A stretch of 64,000 nt of DNA from Akkermansia sp. (GCF_020860705.1 NZ_JAJBTT010000009.1:1-64000); one strand, 5' to 3'. Counted from the first letter of the stretch, positions 42,241 to 50,799 are shown. The notes: generated by a model not told the origin, from the sequence alone. Numbers and translations: made by a program.

Positions 42241-43665
42241 ATGAAACAAGTAAAAACGCTTTTCCTGGGTTCCTGCGTTCTCCTGGCCGCCGTTCATCTT
42301 CCCGGCGCACAGGCGGATGGAGTCATTACGCTTAAATCCGGGGAAAAAATGCCGGGCAGCCTGGACACGATGGAAAGCCCGTACCTGAAAATCCGGTCCA
42401 GCATTCTTTCCAAGCCCGTGGACATCAAGATCGAGGAACTTGACGAGCTGGTCTCCTCCCGCCCGCTGGACATTCCGGAGCAGTTTTCCGTCATTAAGCT
42501 TGCCAATGGCGATGAACTTTACGGCACACTGAAAGCGCTGGATACGGAAAGCCTTCAACTTCAAACCGCCTGGGGCGGCCTTCTTTCCGTCAATAGAAAG
42601 TATGTGCGGCACATCGGCTTTGATTCACAGAAGGCCTACCTGCGCAACGCGACGGAATCCCTCCAGGGCTGGAAGTCCTCCGCCAACAGGATGCTGCCGG
42701 AATGCCGCAACGGATACTGGATCATGCGCGGCTCCAATAATACGGACCTGCAAACCTCCTTTCCCATGCCGCCCAGGCTCCATGTGCAATTCTCCCTTTA
42801 TCATACCAATACGTTCCGCATCAATCTTTCCCTCTGGCAGGATTCCAACTCCGGAAACAGCATTGACCTGAACATCTCCATGGACAAGGCGGAACTCGCC
42901 AAGTCCAGTTCCTCCCAGTACCGGATGCTCGGCAGAGTCAAGAGGAAAACAGACCAGAACTGGTATTCCGACAAGAGCATCAAGCGCTCCGACGTTCATT
43001 TTTACGCCGACCCGGAAAAAGGCAATTACTATCTGTATATCAACGGCAAACAGATCGCCCGGTGGGAAAACGTCAAGGAAATGGACGACGTCTTCGAGAA
43101 CGAAAACGAAGAGGACGAAGAAGAACCGGCTCCTCCTGAAAAGCATGAATTCAAACCGGGCAATACTCTTGCCGTGAGCGGTTATGACGGCTTGAACATG
43201 GCTATGTTCAACCTGAACGTGTTTGACTGGAACGGGGCCATCCCTCGTCTGGAGGAAGAACAGGACATCATTTCCAGATACGACCCGGACAGCCCTGCGG
43301 ACAAAGCCCTGCTGGTCAACGGAGACGTGCTCAGAGGCGCCATTTCCCTTCAGGAAAACGGCTCCATCCGCATCAAGTCGAACCATTATGACGTCACCAT
43401 TCCCACCGCCAAGGTGCGCTCCCTGGACCAGAAAAGTCCGGAGGAAAGGAAACTGCCGGAGGACGGTTCAGACACCCGCGTTTTCCTGACGGACCAGAGC
43501 GTCCTTTCCCTGACGCTGGAAGCCCTCCGGAACGGCTTCATGGAAGGGCATTCCGCGGCGGCCGGGAAAGTCAGAATTCCTTTGAAATCCATCAGGAAAG
43601 TCCAGTTCAACCTCCAAAATCGGGAACTCCTGAAGCAGAGGAAAACGCCGTTCCTGGGCAAATAA
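42241..43665 (+). CDS. Secreted protein with repeated beta motif and LamG-like core (paralogue)
   Basis: 474 aa from ATG 42241 (MKQVKTLFLGSCVLLAAVHL, signal peptide); ATG 42229 is an alternative start. Beta repeats include LKSGEKMPGSLDTMESPYLK, LANGDELYGTLKALDTESLQ, LVNGDVLRGAISLQENGSIR and the last, ending IPLKSIRKVQF. A jelly-roll-like centre has the tell-tale YYLYINGKQIARWENVK. An acidic loop ENENEEDEEEPAPPE interrupts it. It closes the five-gene operon begun at 36457 and faces proC tail to tail. No enzyme signature seen. Confidence 0.7.
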   Translation: MKQVKTLFLGSCVLLAAVHLPGAQADGVITLKSGEKMPGSLDTMESPYLKIRSSILSKPVDIKIEELDELVSSRPLDIPEQFSVIKLANGDELYGTLKALDTESLQLQTAWGGLLSVNRKYVRHIGFDSQKAYLRNATESLQGWKSSANRMLPECRNGYWIMRGSNNTDLQTSFPMPPRLHVQFSLYHTNTFRINLSLWQDSNSGNSIDLNISMDKAELAKSSSSQYRMLGRVKRKTDQNWYSDKSIKRSDVHFYADPEKGNYYLYINGKQIARWENVKEMDDVFENENEEDEEEPAPPEKHEFKPGNTLAVSGYDGLNMAMFNLNVFDWNGAIPRLEEEQDIISRYDPDSPADKALLVNGDVLRGAISLQENGSIRIKSNHYDVTIPTAKVRSLDQKSPEERKLPEDGSDTRVFLTDQSVLSLTLEALRNGFMEGHSAAAGKVRIPLKSIRKVQFNLQNRELLKQRKTPFLGK

Positions 43666-43730
43666 AGGCAGGTTCCACGTTCCTTTTTTCCGGCACGGAG
43701 TACCGCCGGGAATGTTTGGGGCATAGGAGG

Positions 43731-44537
43731 CTAATGCTCCTCCATCTTTTCCGCACGGCGCACGGCGCTTTTCACGGCCTGGATCCATGCGTTGCGGAAT
43801 CCGCATTCATCCAGCGTATTCAGGGCGGCGATCGTCGTCCCGCCCGGGGAGGTTACCTCATCACGCAAGGCCATGGGATGCTTCCCGGTCTGCTCCATCA
43901 TGAGGGCGGCCCCCCGCATGGTCCCCACGGCCAGCTCCAGAGCGGTTTTCCTGGGTAGTCCCATGGCTACCCCCGCATCTGAAAGCGCGTCCAGCGCCGT
44001 AAACATGTAAGCCGGACCGCAACCGGAAATGGCGGAGACGGCATTCATTTTGGATTCCTCCACCTTGTAAACGGAACCGCAGCCGGAGAGCAGCCGGCGG
44101 GCAGCCTCCTCATCTTCATCCGTCACGGAGGAACCCGTGCTGTAGGCGATGACACCGGCCAGCACCATGCACGGGGTATTGGGCATCGCGCGCACAATGC
44201 GTGTTCCATCGCTGGCGCAGTCTTCCATGTCTTCCAGGGAAACGGCGGCGGCCACGGAAATTAAAAGTGGAAGATCGGCTCCCTGCTCGGAAAGCGAGGA
44301 AATGAGCGGCAGAATGCCGTGCGGCTTCACGGCCAGGATCAGGACCTCCACAGCGTCCGCCGCGGCAGCCTCCGCAGGCGCCTCATGCACGCCGGGGTAT
44401 TCCTCCTGAAGGGCCTGTACGTTTTCATGGTGATGGTCGTACACCCAGACTTCATCCGGAGCCACCGCTCCGGCCTTCAGCATGCCCCGCAGCAGGGCGC
44501 CTCCCATTTTTCCCAGTCCAATGATACCCGTTTTCAT
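43731..44537 (-). CDS. proC: Pyrroline-5-carboxylate reductase
   Basis: Last step of proline synthesis. The 268-aa protein begins with the NAD(P) motif MKTGIIGLGKMGGALLRGML. It contains VLILAVKPHGILPLI, RAMPNTPCMVLAGVIAYSTG, and the family signature ISGCGPAYMFTALDALSDAG followed by DEVTSPGGTTIAALNTLDEC. The open frame continues upstream to 45056 inside the permease gene, but ATG 44537 is the family start. It lies 20 bases downstream of the ABC permease gene on the same strand. Confidence 0.96.
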   Translation of the reverse strand: MKTGIIGLGKMGGALLRGMLKAGAVAPDEVWVYDHHHENVQALQEEYPGVHEAPAEAAAADAVEVLILAVKPHGILPLISSLSEQGADLPLLISVAAAVSLEDMEDCASDGTRIVRAMPNTPCMVLAGVIAYSTGSSVTDEDEEAARRLLSGCGSVYKVEESKMNAVSAISGCGPAYMFTALDALSDAGVAMGLPRKTALELAVGTMRGAALMMEQTGKHPMALRDEVTSPGGTTIAALNTLDECGFRNAWIQAVKSAVRRAEKMEEH

Positions 44538-44557
44538 GGTTGATGATCTTTTCGCGG

Positions 44558-45484
44558 TTAAAATTCCTTTTTCCTGAACAGCCATGCGGCCAATGTCATG
44601 TGAAAGATAAAATACCCCAGCGTTATCAACGCCAGGCTGCCGAACAGGGAAAGGGGAATCAACTGCCCGTTCAGGGCGGAATCCGTCACGGAATAAATCT
44701 GGAAATTCGGAAAGAGCAGGGAGAAGAGCCTGCTGCCCGCCACCTCCCACCAGGAAAGGCCGCCCGTGCCGGAACCCACCCACAGGGAAAGGGCCTGCGT
44801 CTGGAACAGCCCCGCCAGGTAAACCATGAACGTCAGCAAGGCGCTGATGATGGTTCCGTTCGTGATGCAGGACATCAGCAGGGTGAGGGAGGAAAGAACC
44901 ACGAATTCGCACATCATCACTCCCAGCCCCGTCTGCACGTTCCAGGTAGCGCCCTGAAGGCGGATCCGGTCCAGGTACGGCTGCATTTCCTCCACCGTAT
45001 AACGGCCTTTCAGGGAGGCGATCTGCTCCGCCACCACCGTATCCGTCCGCAGCCACAGCACCAGCGTCATCACGGCGTCCATCAGCAGTACGGCGATCAG
45101 GGTGAGGGCCAGCACCCCCAGCACCTTCCCCATCAGGTAGTCAATGCGCGGCACCGGCTTGCACAGGATGGTGTACAGAATGCGGTCCTCCGCATCCTTG
45201 GGAATAATCAGGGCCGTAGCCGCCACGCAGAAAAACAGGCCAAACACCCGCATGGCGCCGTAAGCGGAGTTTTTCAGCAGCACCAGTTCATTGATCCCCC
45301 CCGTCTCCGGCCCCAGTACCGCGCTCAGGCGGAAGGAGCTCAAGGCCAGCAGAGCCACGGCAAAAAGGCCCAGAAAGAGAAACACCTTCATGCGCACCAG
45401 CTGCGTGAAGGTGGTACCGGCGATTACGGCCATGCGCCTGGGCGAAGGTATATAACCGGAGGTAATCCATGCCATGCGGACCAT
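44558..45484 (-). CDS. ABC-2 type transporter permease
   Basis: 308 aa with six membrane spans: a first span near the N-terminus (FLFLGLFAVALLALSSF), AMRVFGLFFCVAATALII, VLGVLALTLIAVLLMDAVMT, MCEFVVLSSLTLLMSCITNG, TIISALLTFMVYLAGLFQT and LFGSLALITLGYFIFHMTLA. The ALIIPKDAEDRILYTILCKP segment and topology match ABC-2 membrane subunits, which usually need a separate ATPase not found next to it. ATG 45433 (MAVIAGTT) may be the true start, since the first 17 residues look atypical. It probably shares a transcript with proC. Confidence 0.82.
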   Translation of the reverse strand: MVRMAWITSGYIPSPRRMAVIAGTTFTQLVRMKVFLFLGLFAVALLALSSFRLSAVLGPETGGINELVLLKNSAYGAMRVFGLFFCVAATALIIPKDAEDRILYTILCKPVPRIDYLMGKVLGVLALTLIAVLLMDAVMTLVLWLRTDTVVAEQIASLKGRYTVEEMQPYLDRIRLQGATWNVQTGLGVMMCEFVVLSSLTLLMSCITNGTIISALLTFMVYLAGLFQTQALSLWVGSGTGGLSWWEVAGSRLFSLLFPNFQIYSVTDSALNGQLIPLSLFGSLALITLGYFIFHMTLAAWLFRKKEF

Positions 45485-45583
45485 CTTGCCGTATTCCGGA
45501 ACAAATAAAAGAGCTTTTTATTTCATGTGCTGAACTCCTTCCGCCTTGAAGAACCTTCCGTCCCGTGGTCTCATGGGAGGCAT

Positions 45584-46531
45584 ATGAGCTTACGATCCCA
45601 GCTGGAAGAACTGCTTCCGGAACTTCTGCCTTCCGACCCGTCCCAGGCCATCAAGGGGACCGAACTCATCCGCCTGGTGCGCCTCAGGCTGGGAGAGGAG
45701 TATTCCGACGCCTCCCTGCGCTACCATTTTTCCTTCATGGCCTCTGAACCGGATTCGGAAATTGCCAAGGTGGAGCGAGGCCAGGGTTACTACAAACGCG
45801 TGCGGGACCGGGACGGCAAACCGGCAGCCAGGGGCCTGCTGCCCCTGTTCCTGGGGGAAAACGAACCGGACGCCCTGAACTGCCGCGCCAAGGCCCTGGC
45901 CCTGGCGGTGCGCCAGTACGATACCACGGGGAGGGGAGTCTTTGTGTTCAGCACCAGTGAAACGGGAACCTCCTGGGTGAAGCCGGACCTGGCCGTCGTG
46001 GAATGGCCGGAGGGGGAATGGGAAGGCAATGCGCTGGTGTTCGACAAAAGCGCACTGCAACGCCGCCGCATGATCGGAGCGCCCATGATGGGCATCCGCG
46101 GCGTCTGCGTGGCCCGCATGCCCGGAGGGGAAGACGGCAGGAGGGAATTTTTCAGGACCCTGGCCACCTCCCGCTGGGCGCAGTGCGGAGAACTCGTCAT
46201 CGTAGGGGAACTCCCGGATGATTCCGAATGCGCGGCTCTGCGCGGTCTGGCCGCCGAATTCGGCATCGGGGTCATTTGCCTGGAAATTGCGGAGGAGCGG
46301 CTGTGCGAACTGCCGGGAGCGGAGGAGATTTTCAAGGCCGGGGACGAGGAATGCGCCGCCCTGCTGGCGGAACTCACGCCCGTGCGCCTGGCCTCCGGCC
46401 GCCTGAAAACGCTGGAGGCGGATACAGGGGAAACCCTGGGCGGGGAATTCGGCGCCCTGTTTGACTGGCTGGCCGCCTGCCTGGAACGCGGGAGCGTGGA
46501 GGAATACGAATTCCGTGTTTCCTGCTATTGA
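45584..46531 (+). CDS. Conserved hypothetical protein, N-terminal winged-helix-like region
   Basis: 315 aa from ATG 45584 (MSLRSQLEELL), preceded by a good GGGAGG. The frame continues to 45527 without protein character. The first ~70 residues (SQAIKGTELIRLVRLRLGEE, SDASLRYHFSFMASEPDSEI, GQGYYKR) look like a helical DNA-binding wing. The following part (ALALAVRQYDTTGRGVFVFS, SWVKPDLAVVEWPEGEWEG) vaguely recalls PD-(D/E)xK nuclease cores but lacks a convincing full motif. The C-terminus is acidic and helical. No family assigned. A kinase and a glycosylase-like gene follow on the same strand. Confidence 0.65.
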   Translation: MSLRSQLEELLPELLPSDPSQAIKGTELIRLVRLRLGEEYSDASLRYHFSFMASEPDSEIAKVERGQGYYKRVRDRDGKPAARGLLPLFLGENEPDALNCRAKALALAVRQYDTTGRGVFVFSTSETGTSWVKPDLAVVEWPEGEWEGNALVFDKSALQRRRMIGAPMMGIRGVCVARMPGGEDGRREFFRTLATSRWAQCGELVIVGELPDDSECAALRGLAAEFGIGVICLEIAEERLCELPGAEEIFKAGDEECAALLAELTPVRLASGRLKTLEADTGETLGGEFGALFDWLAACLERGSVEEYEFRVSCY

Positions 46532-46548
46532 TCCCGGTTGAGAGATTC

Positions 46549-46577
46549 TTGACAGAACTTGCGTATTGAATTAAAGA
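46549..46577 (+). promoter_or_regulatory. Candidate sigma-70-type promoter of the kinase gene
   Basis: TTGACA (46549-46554), 17 bases, TAAAGA (46572-46577), then ~33 bases to the kinase ATG. A consensus -35 box with a fair -10 at ideal spacing in an AT-richer gap. Confidence 0.45.
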
Positions 46578-46610
46578 TTTCCCCGCCCCCAACCCATCTC
46601 CTACCCTGAC

Positions 46611-47660
46611 ATGGAACAAGAAACCCTGGTTTATCCGCTTGCAAACAATACTGTTCTGCAAGACAAGTATACGATATTGAATGTCCTGAACGCCGGAGGC
46701 TTCGGCATCACCTACCTGGCGCTGGACAATCCCAATTCCCGGTACGTCGTCATCAAGGAATGCATGCCTGACGCCTACGCCTACCGGGACCTGGAAACGG
46801 GCTTCGTCCACCCGCGGGACGAACAAACGGCCATCAACTTCGCCCAGAGCATTTCCAACTCCCGGCAGGAGGCCTCCGTCCTGTCCCAGCTCAGCCATCC
46901 CGGCATCGTGCAGGTGTTCGACATGTTTGACGCCAACGGCACCTGTTATTACGTCATGGAAAACATTCAGGGCCAAACCCTGTTTGACCTGATGACCACC
47001 ATGCAGGCCACCGGACAGATCATGGAGCCGGCCCGTGCCACGGACCTTCTGTTCCGCCTGCTGGACATCCTGCATTACCTTCATGCGATGGGGGTGTACC
47101 ATTGCGACATCAAGCCGGGCAACATCTTCATCCAGCCGGACGGCACGCCCAAGCTGATCGACTTCGGCGCCGTACGCACCAAGACCCTCCAGCACCAGGG
47201 GCTCGTCCAGATCACACCCGGCTATACCCCGCCGGAATTCTATCCCGGCCGCCGCAGTGAAATAGGCCCCTGGTGCGACATGTACGAACTGGGAGCCACC
47301 TTCTACGAACTGCTCACGGGACAGGTGCCACACCCCGCCGACCAGCGCTCCGTGGTGGACCGCAACCCCAAGGTGACCAACTATGCGGCTCTGCGGAAAA
47401 CCTATCCCATGAACTTCCTTTCCGGAATTGACAAGGCCCTGTCTCCGGATGAACGCAACCGCTTCCATTCCGCCAAGGCGTGGAACGACTACATCAACGC
47501 CATGGCGGCCGCAGGCACCCTGCAGGCAGGCGGCGTGACACGGAAGGCCCTCCCCCAGGCCAGAAAAAAATCTTCCGCAGGCACCGCCTTCTTCATCATC
47601 CTGCTCATCGCGGCGGCAGCCGTCTGGATATGCTGGAAGCAGGGCCTGATCAATTTCTGA
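46611..47660 (+). CDS. Serine/threonine protein kinase with C-terminal membrane anchor
   Basis: 349 aa. The Hanks-type kinase domain spans ~20-285. It has the glycine loop NAGGFGITYLA, the ATP-binding Lys49 in VVIKE, the catalytic loop HCDIKPGN (near residue 165) and the magnesium loop DFGA (near residue 184). The activation segment is TPGYTPPEFY. After a basic linker (ARKKSSAG) one membrane span closes the protein (TAFFIILLIAAAAVWICW), placing the kinase in the cytoplasm with a short outside tail and no sensor domain. Targets unknown. It is followed after 16 bases by the glycosylase-like gene. Confidence 0.93.
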   Translation: MEQETLVYPLANNTVLQDKYTILNVLNAGGFGITYLALDNPNSRYVVIKECMPDAYAYRDLETGFVHPRDEQTAINFAQSISNSRQEASVLSQLSHPGIVQVFDMFDANGTCYYVMENIQGQTLFDLMTTMQATGQIMEPARATDLLFRLLDILHYLHAMGVYHCDIKPGNIFIQPDGTPKLIDFGAVRTKTLQHQGLVQITPGYTPPEFYPGRRSEIGPWCDMYELGATFYELLTGQVPHPADQRSVVDRNPKVTNYAALRKTYPMNFLSGIDKALSPDERNRFHSAKAWNDYINAMAAAGTLQAGGVTRKALPQARKKSSAGTAFFIILLIAAAAVWICWKQGLINF

Positions 47661-47676
47661 TCCCCGCCTTCCATCC

Positions 47677-48273
47677 ATGACCGACCTGGCGGAAGAACTG
47701 AAGTCCATCGCCGCGGAGGGAATGCAGCTTCCCCGCCTGTGCACGGATCCCGCGGCCATCCTGGCCGTGATGATCAATGAAGTGGTTCCGGAACGTCCGG
47801 AGGATGATTTTTACGGCAGCGCGCCCGAGCCGATGTATCTGACCACCGCCCTGCCCCTGTTCCGCCGGGCGGGACTTCCGGTTTCTTCCATCCGGGACGT
47901 GACGGACACCGGCATTTACATCACCAACGCCGTCAAGATCCCCAAAAAGCAAACTACGGTTCCGCAGGAGATGATTGAAGAAAGCCTTCCCGTTCTGGAA
48001 CGGGAGCTGGTCCTTTTTCCCAATCTCCGCGCCGTGATGCTGATGGGGGACATAGCCAAAAAGGCATTCAACATGATCACCCGCAGAAAAACGGGGAAAA
48101 ACGCCATTCCCTCCGGCTCCACTTACAAGCTCCGCAGCACGCCCTTTCACGCCATGGGCCTCCGCATCTTCCCCTCCTACATCATGACGGGCCGCAACAT
48201 CCTGATTGAAAAATCAAAAACGGCCATGGCCTCGGAGGACATCCGGGCCATGCTTGAGTTCATCCGCAGCTAG
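47677..48273 (+). CDS. Uracil-DNA glycosylase superfamily protein
   Basis: 198 aa. The pattern fits the uracil-DNA glycosylase fold: an early loop VMINEVVPERPEDDFYGS, VTDTGIYITNAVKIPKKQT (the 'TNAV' strand), VMLMGDIAKKAFN (the central 'lmG..A..a' strand), and a final PSYIMTGRN segment where family 4/5 enzymes carry HPS. The canonical catalytic GEAPG-type motif is replaced by NEVVPERPEDD, so activity on uracil is uncertain. The gene is 16 bases after the kinase gene, suggesting co-transcription. Repair, base sensing or an unrelated hydrolase role are all possible. Confidence 0.75.
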   Translation: MTDLAEELKSIAAEGMQLPRLCTDPAAILAVMINEVVPERPEDDFYGSAPEPMYLTTALPLFRRAGLPVSSIRDVTDTGIYITNAVKIPKKQTTVPQEMIEESLPVLERELVLFPNLRAVMLMGDIAKKAFNMITRRKTGKNAIPSGSTYKLRSTPFHAMGLRIFPSYIMTGRNILIEKSKTAMASEDIRAMLEFIRS

Positions 48274-48354
48274 GGCCGCAGAGACACGCGACGCTTCCTG
48301 GGAAGTCCTGCCAGCCAGGGAATTGGCAGAAGGCATGCCGGGGTGTCCTTCCTA

Positions 48355-48407
48355 CGTTATTTCTAACGGTAACGCCACTGGGAATAAGGGGCTCCCGCCC
48401 CTTATAA
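48355..48407 (+). repeat. Dispersed hairpin repeat, copy 6
   Basis: First hairpin CGTTA (48355-48359) with TAACG (48364-48368). Core GGGAATAAGGGGCTCCCGCC (48380-48407) with stem ATAAGGGGC/GCCCCTTAT. It begins ~80 bases after the stop of the glycosylase-like gene on the same strand. Confidence 0.85.
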
Positions 48408-48588
48408 ACTCCCAACAGAACACGTGAAGGGCGAAAATTACCCTCACTGCATTAAAAAAGAGTCCCCTTCCATTCCTTACAGTCTGGCTGCCGCATAAAC
48501 ATACGGCGCTCCATCACGCTTCATCACGACAAGAGCTGAACCAAAATGGCTCAGCCCTTGTCCATGGAGTTCGGAAAGAAAACCGCGC

Positions 48589-50052
48589 TTAAAGGCTTTC
48601 GCCGAAGTCCTGGCGGTACTTCGCGGCCAGTTTTTCAGGCCAGTCGCTCTTGGCGCGGAGCTTGCCCATGAAGAAGCGCAGGACGGGAGGTTCCTCCACA
48701 AATTCCAGACCGCCGATCAAGTCACGGTTGTCGTAGAGCCACTTCATGCGGTCCGCCACGTACTTAACCTGGGACAGCGTGAAAACCCGGCGGGGGAAGG
48801 CCAGGCGGAGCAGTTCCACATCCGCCAGAATGTCCTTGCCGTTTTCATCGCGAACGCTGGACAGGGTGCCGCGTTCCATGCCCCGGACGCCGGAGGCGAT
48901 GAAGAAGGCCGCCGCCAGAGCGCCCGCGGGATAGTCTTCCTGCGGAATATGGGGAAGGAAACGGCCGGCGTCAATGTGGGCGCCCAGGCCGCCGGCAGGC
49001 GTGACGCAGGGGATGCCCATGTCCACCATCTGGCCGATGAAGTATTCAATGAAGGAAGGGCTCTGGGAAATCACGGTCAGATCCGTGGTTTCATACAGAC
49101 CCACGGCCATGGCCTCAATCTCACGCACGGAAATGCCGCCGTAAGTGAGGAAACCCTCAAAGAGGGGGACGAGGTGCTCCATCTTCTTGGCGATGGAACG
49201 GTCATTCGTGCAGATGCCTCCGCCGCGGGAGGAAGAGACCTTGCGGGCGGAGAAGTACACCAGGTCCGCCAGGCCGCACATGGTTTTCAGAATTTCCGCG
49301 CAGGTGGAGTCCTTGAACTCGTCTTCCCGCATCTTGATGAAATAGGCGTTTTCCCCGATCAGGGAAGCGTCCAGCACCATCATGATGCCGTGTTCGTCAC
49401 AGATGCTGCGGATTTCCCGCATGTTGGCAATGGAGAAGGGCTGGCCGCCGATCAGGTTGGTGGAGGCCTCCATGCGGACGAAGGGAATCTTGTCCGCTCC
49501 ATGCCGGGCGATGCAGTCGCGGAGCTTGGCCGGGTCCAGATTTCCCTTGAACGGGTTGGAACTGACCGGGTTGACGGCTTCATCCGCCACCAGTTCCTCA
49601 ATCTTGCCGCCATTCAGGTCAATGTGGGCGTGGGTGGTCGTGAAATGGTAATTCATGGGCACCACGTCGCCGGGCTTCACAAAGGTGCGGGCGATGATAT
49701 TTTCACAGGCGCGGCCCTGGTGGGCCGGAAGCAGGTATTCCTTGCCGAAGACGTCCCACACGGCCTGTTTCAGGCGGTCAAAGCTCTGGGAACCGGCATA
49801 GGCGTCGTCCGCGCGGAACATGGCGGCAATCTGGTTATCGCTCATGGCGTTGACGCCGGAATCCGTCAGCATGTCCAGATAAACGTCATTCGTGCTCAGC
49901 TGGAAGGTATTGAATCCGGCTTCCTGCGCGGCTTCCAGGCGGCGTTCCACGGGAACAAGGTGCAGCTTCTGCACCACGCGGACTTTGTGCAGCTCCAGGG
50001 GAATCTGCTCCCCATTGTAAAATTTGACAACGTTGGATGGTTCTGAATTCAT
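48589..50052 (-). CDS. Tryptophanase/tyrosine phenol-lyase family PLP-dependent beta-eliminating lyase
   Basis: 487 aa, the usual length for the TnaA/TPL family. Seen: STNDVYLDMLTDSGVNAMSD, the PLP-phosphate segment LLPAHQGRACENI, FTTTHAHIDLNGG, FVRMEASTNLIGGQPFS and LDASLIGENAYFI. The Schiff-base Lys is placed at residue 271 in SARKVSSSRGG, matching the lysine position of E. coli TnaA. The local wording differs from the SGKKDxLVNIGG of tyrosine phenol-lyase and from enterobacterial TnaA, so this is a divergent clade and the substrate (tryptophan, tyrosine or other) is not settled. Start at ATG 50052 (MNSEPS). No transporter or tnaC-like leader is adjacent. Confidence 0.85.
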   Translation of the reverse strand: MNSEPSNVVKFYNGEQIPLELHKVRVVQKLHLVPVERRLEAAQEAGFNTFQLSTNDVYLDMLTDSGVNAMSDNQIAAMFRADDAYAGSQSFDRLKQAVWDVFGKEYLLPAHQGRACENIIARTFVKPGDVVPMNYHFTTTHAHIDLNGGKIEELVADEAVNPVSSNPFKGNLDPAKLRDCIARHGADKIPFVRMEASTNLIGGQPFSIANMREIRSICDEHGIMMVLDASLIGENAYFIKMREDEFKDSTCAEILKTMCGLADLVYFSARKVSSSRGGGICTNDRSIAKKMEHLVPLFEGFLTYGGISVREIEAMAVGLYETTDLTVISQSPSFIEYFIGQMVDMGIPCVTPAGGLGAHIDAGRFLPHIPQEDYPAGALAAAFFIASGVRGMERGTLSSVRDENGKDILADVELLRLAFPRRVFTLSQVKYVADRMKWLYDNRDLIGGLEFVEEPPVLRFFMGKLRAKSDWPEKLAAKYRQDFGESL

Positions 50053-50205
50053 AAAATAAAAGATGGATAAAAGTGTAGCAGAATGAATCTTTTCCGCAAC
50101 ATAAAAGGACAAATCTCTTCTTTTTGCCCTCATTCGGAAAGGCAGGTATGCCTCTGGAAGGAAAATGGTGGAACTTTCAGGCAAAAGCTTTTAGCGTGGC
50201 CTCCT

Positions 50206-50799
50206 ATGAAAGAATACTGGAAACTGATACAGCAACATCTGGGACTGAATGCAGACGGCATCCCCGGCCCCCAGACGGCGCAAGCCCTGATGGAAAAGCT
50301 GGACATCCGGAAACCGGAACATTCCTGGCCCAGCCAGGGGGAAGTGCGCTCCGGAACGTCCATCTTCGGGCGCGCGGGGGATGAAAGCAACCTGACCAGC
50401 ATCAGGCTGCCCTACGTCATGAGGCTCGCGTGGGAGAAAAACACTACCGTCTCCACCATGCGCTGCCACAAGCTGGTAGCGGAACCGCTCACCCGCATTT
50501 TCCAGGCCACCCTGGACCATTACGGCATGGAAAAGATCAGGGAACTGGGACTGGACCTGTACGGCGGCTGCTTCAACAACCGCTCCATCATCGGAGGAAA
50601 AGCCACATCCATGCATGCCTGGGGCATTGCCGTGGACATGGACCCGGACAGAAACGGCCTGAACATTCCCGCACCTAAAGCAGTACTGTCCGGGCCGGAG
50701 TACACCCCCTTCTGGCAGTTCGTGGAGGCGGAGGGCGCCGTATCCCTGGGACGTGCACGGGATTACGACTGGATGCATTTCCAGTTCGCTACCCTTTAA
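50206..50799 (+). CDS. M15-like (D-Ala-D-Ala carboxypeptidase type) peptidase with peptidoglycan-binding domain
   Basis: 197 aa from ATG 50206 (MKEYWKLIQQHLGL). The N-terminal ~35 residues form a PG_binding_1-like three-helix motif (LGLNADGIPGPQTAQALMEK). The rest carries M15/VanY-type signatures: YGGCFNNRSIIGGKATSMH, HAWGIAVDMDPDRN with zinc-ligand pattern H...D, and YDWMHFQF with the last His. No signal peptide was seen from this start; an earlier in-frame ATG at 50083 adds 41 residues without a clear signal. It may act as an endolysin-like cell-wall hydrolase. It overlaps the convergent DUF4105 gene by 11 bases. Confidence 0.85.
   Translation: MKEYWKLIQQHLGLNADGIPGPQTAQALMEKLDIRKPEHSWPSQGEVRSGTSIFGRAGDESNLTSIRLPYVMRLAWEKNTTVSTMRCHKLVAEPLTRIFQATLDHYGMEKIRELGLDLYGGCFNNRSIIGGKATSMHAWGIAVDMDPDRNGLNIPAPKAVLSGPEYTPFWQFVEAEGAVSLGRARDYDWMHFQFATL

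Noticed and set aside
48477-48701. 74-codon minus-strand open frame overlapping the end of the lyase gene
   Set aside because: Most of it lies within the lyase gene in another phase, and there is no independent start signal.
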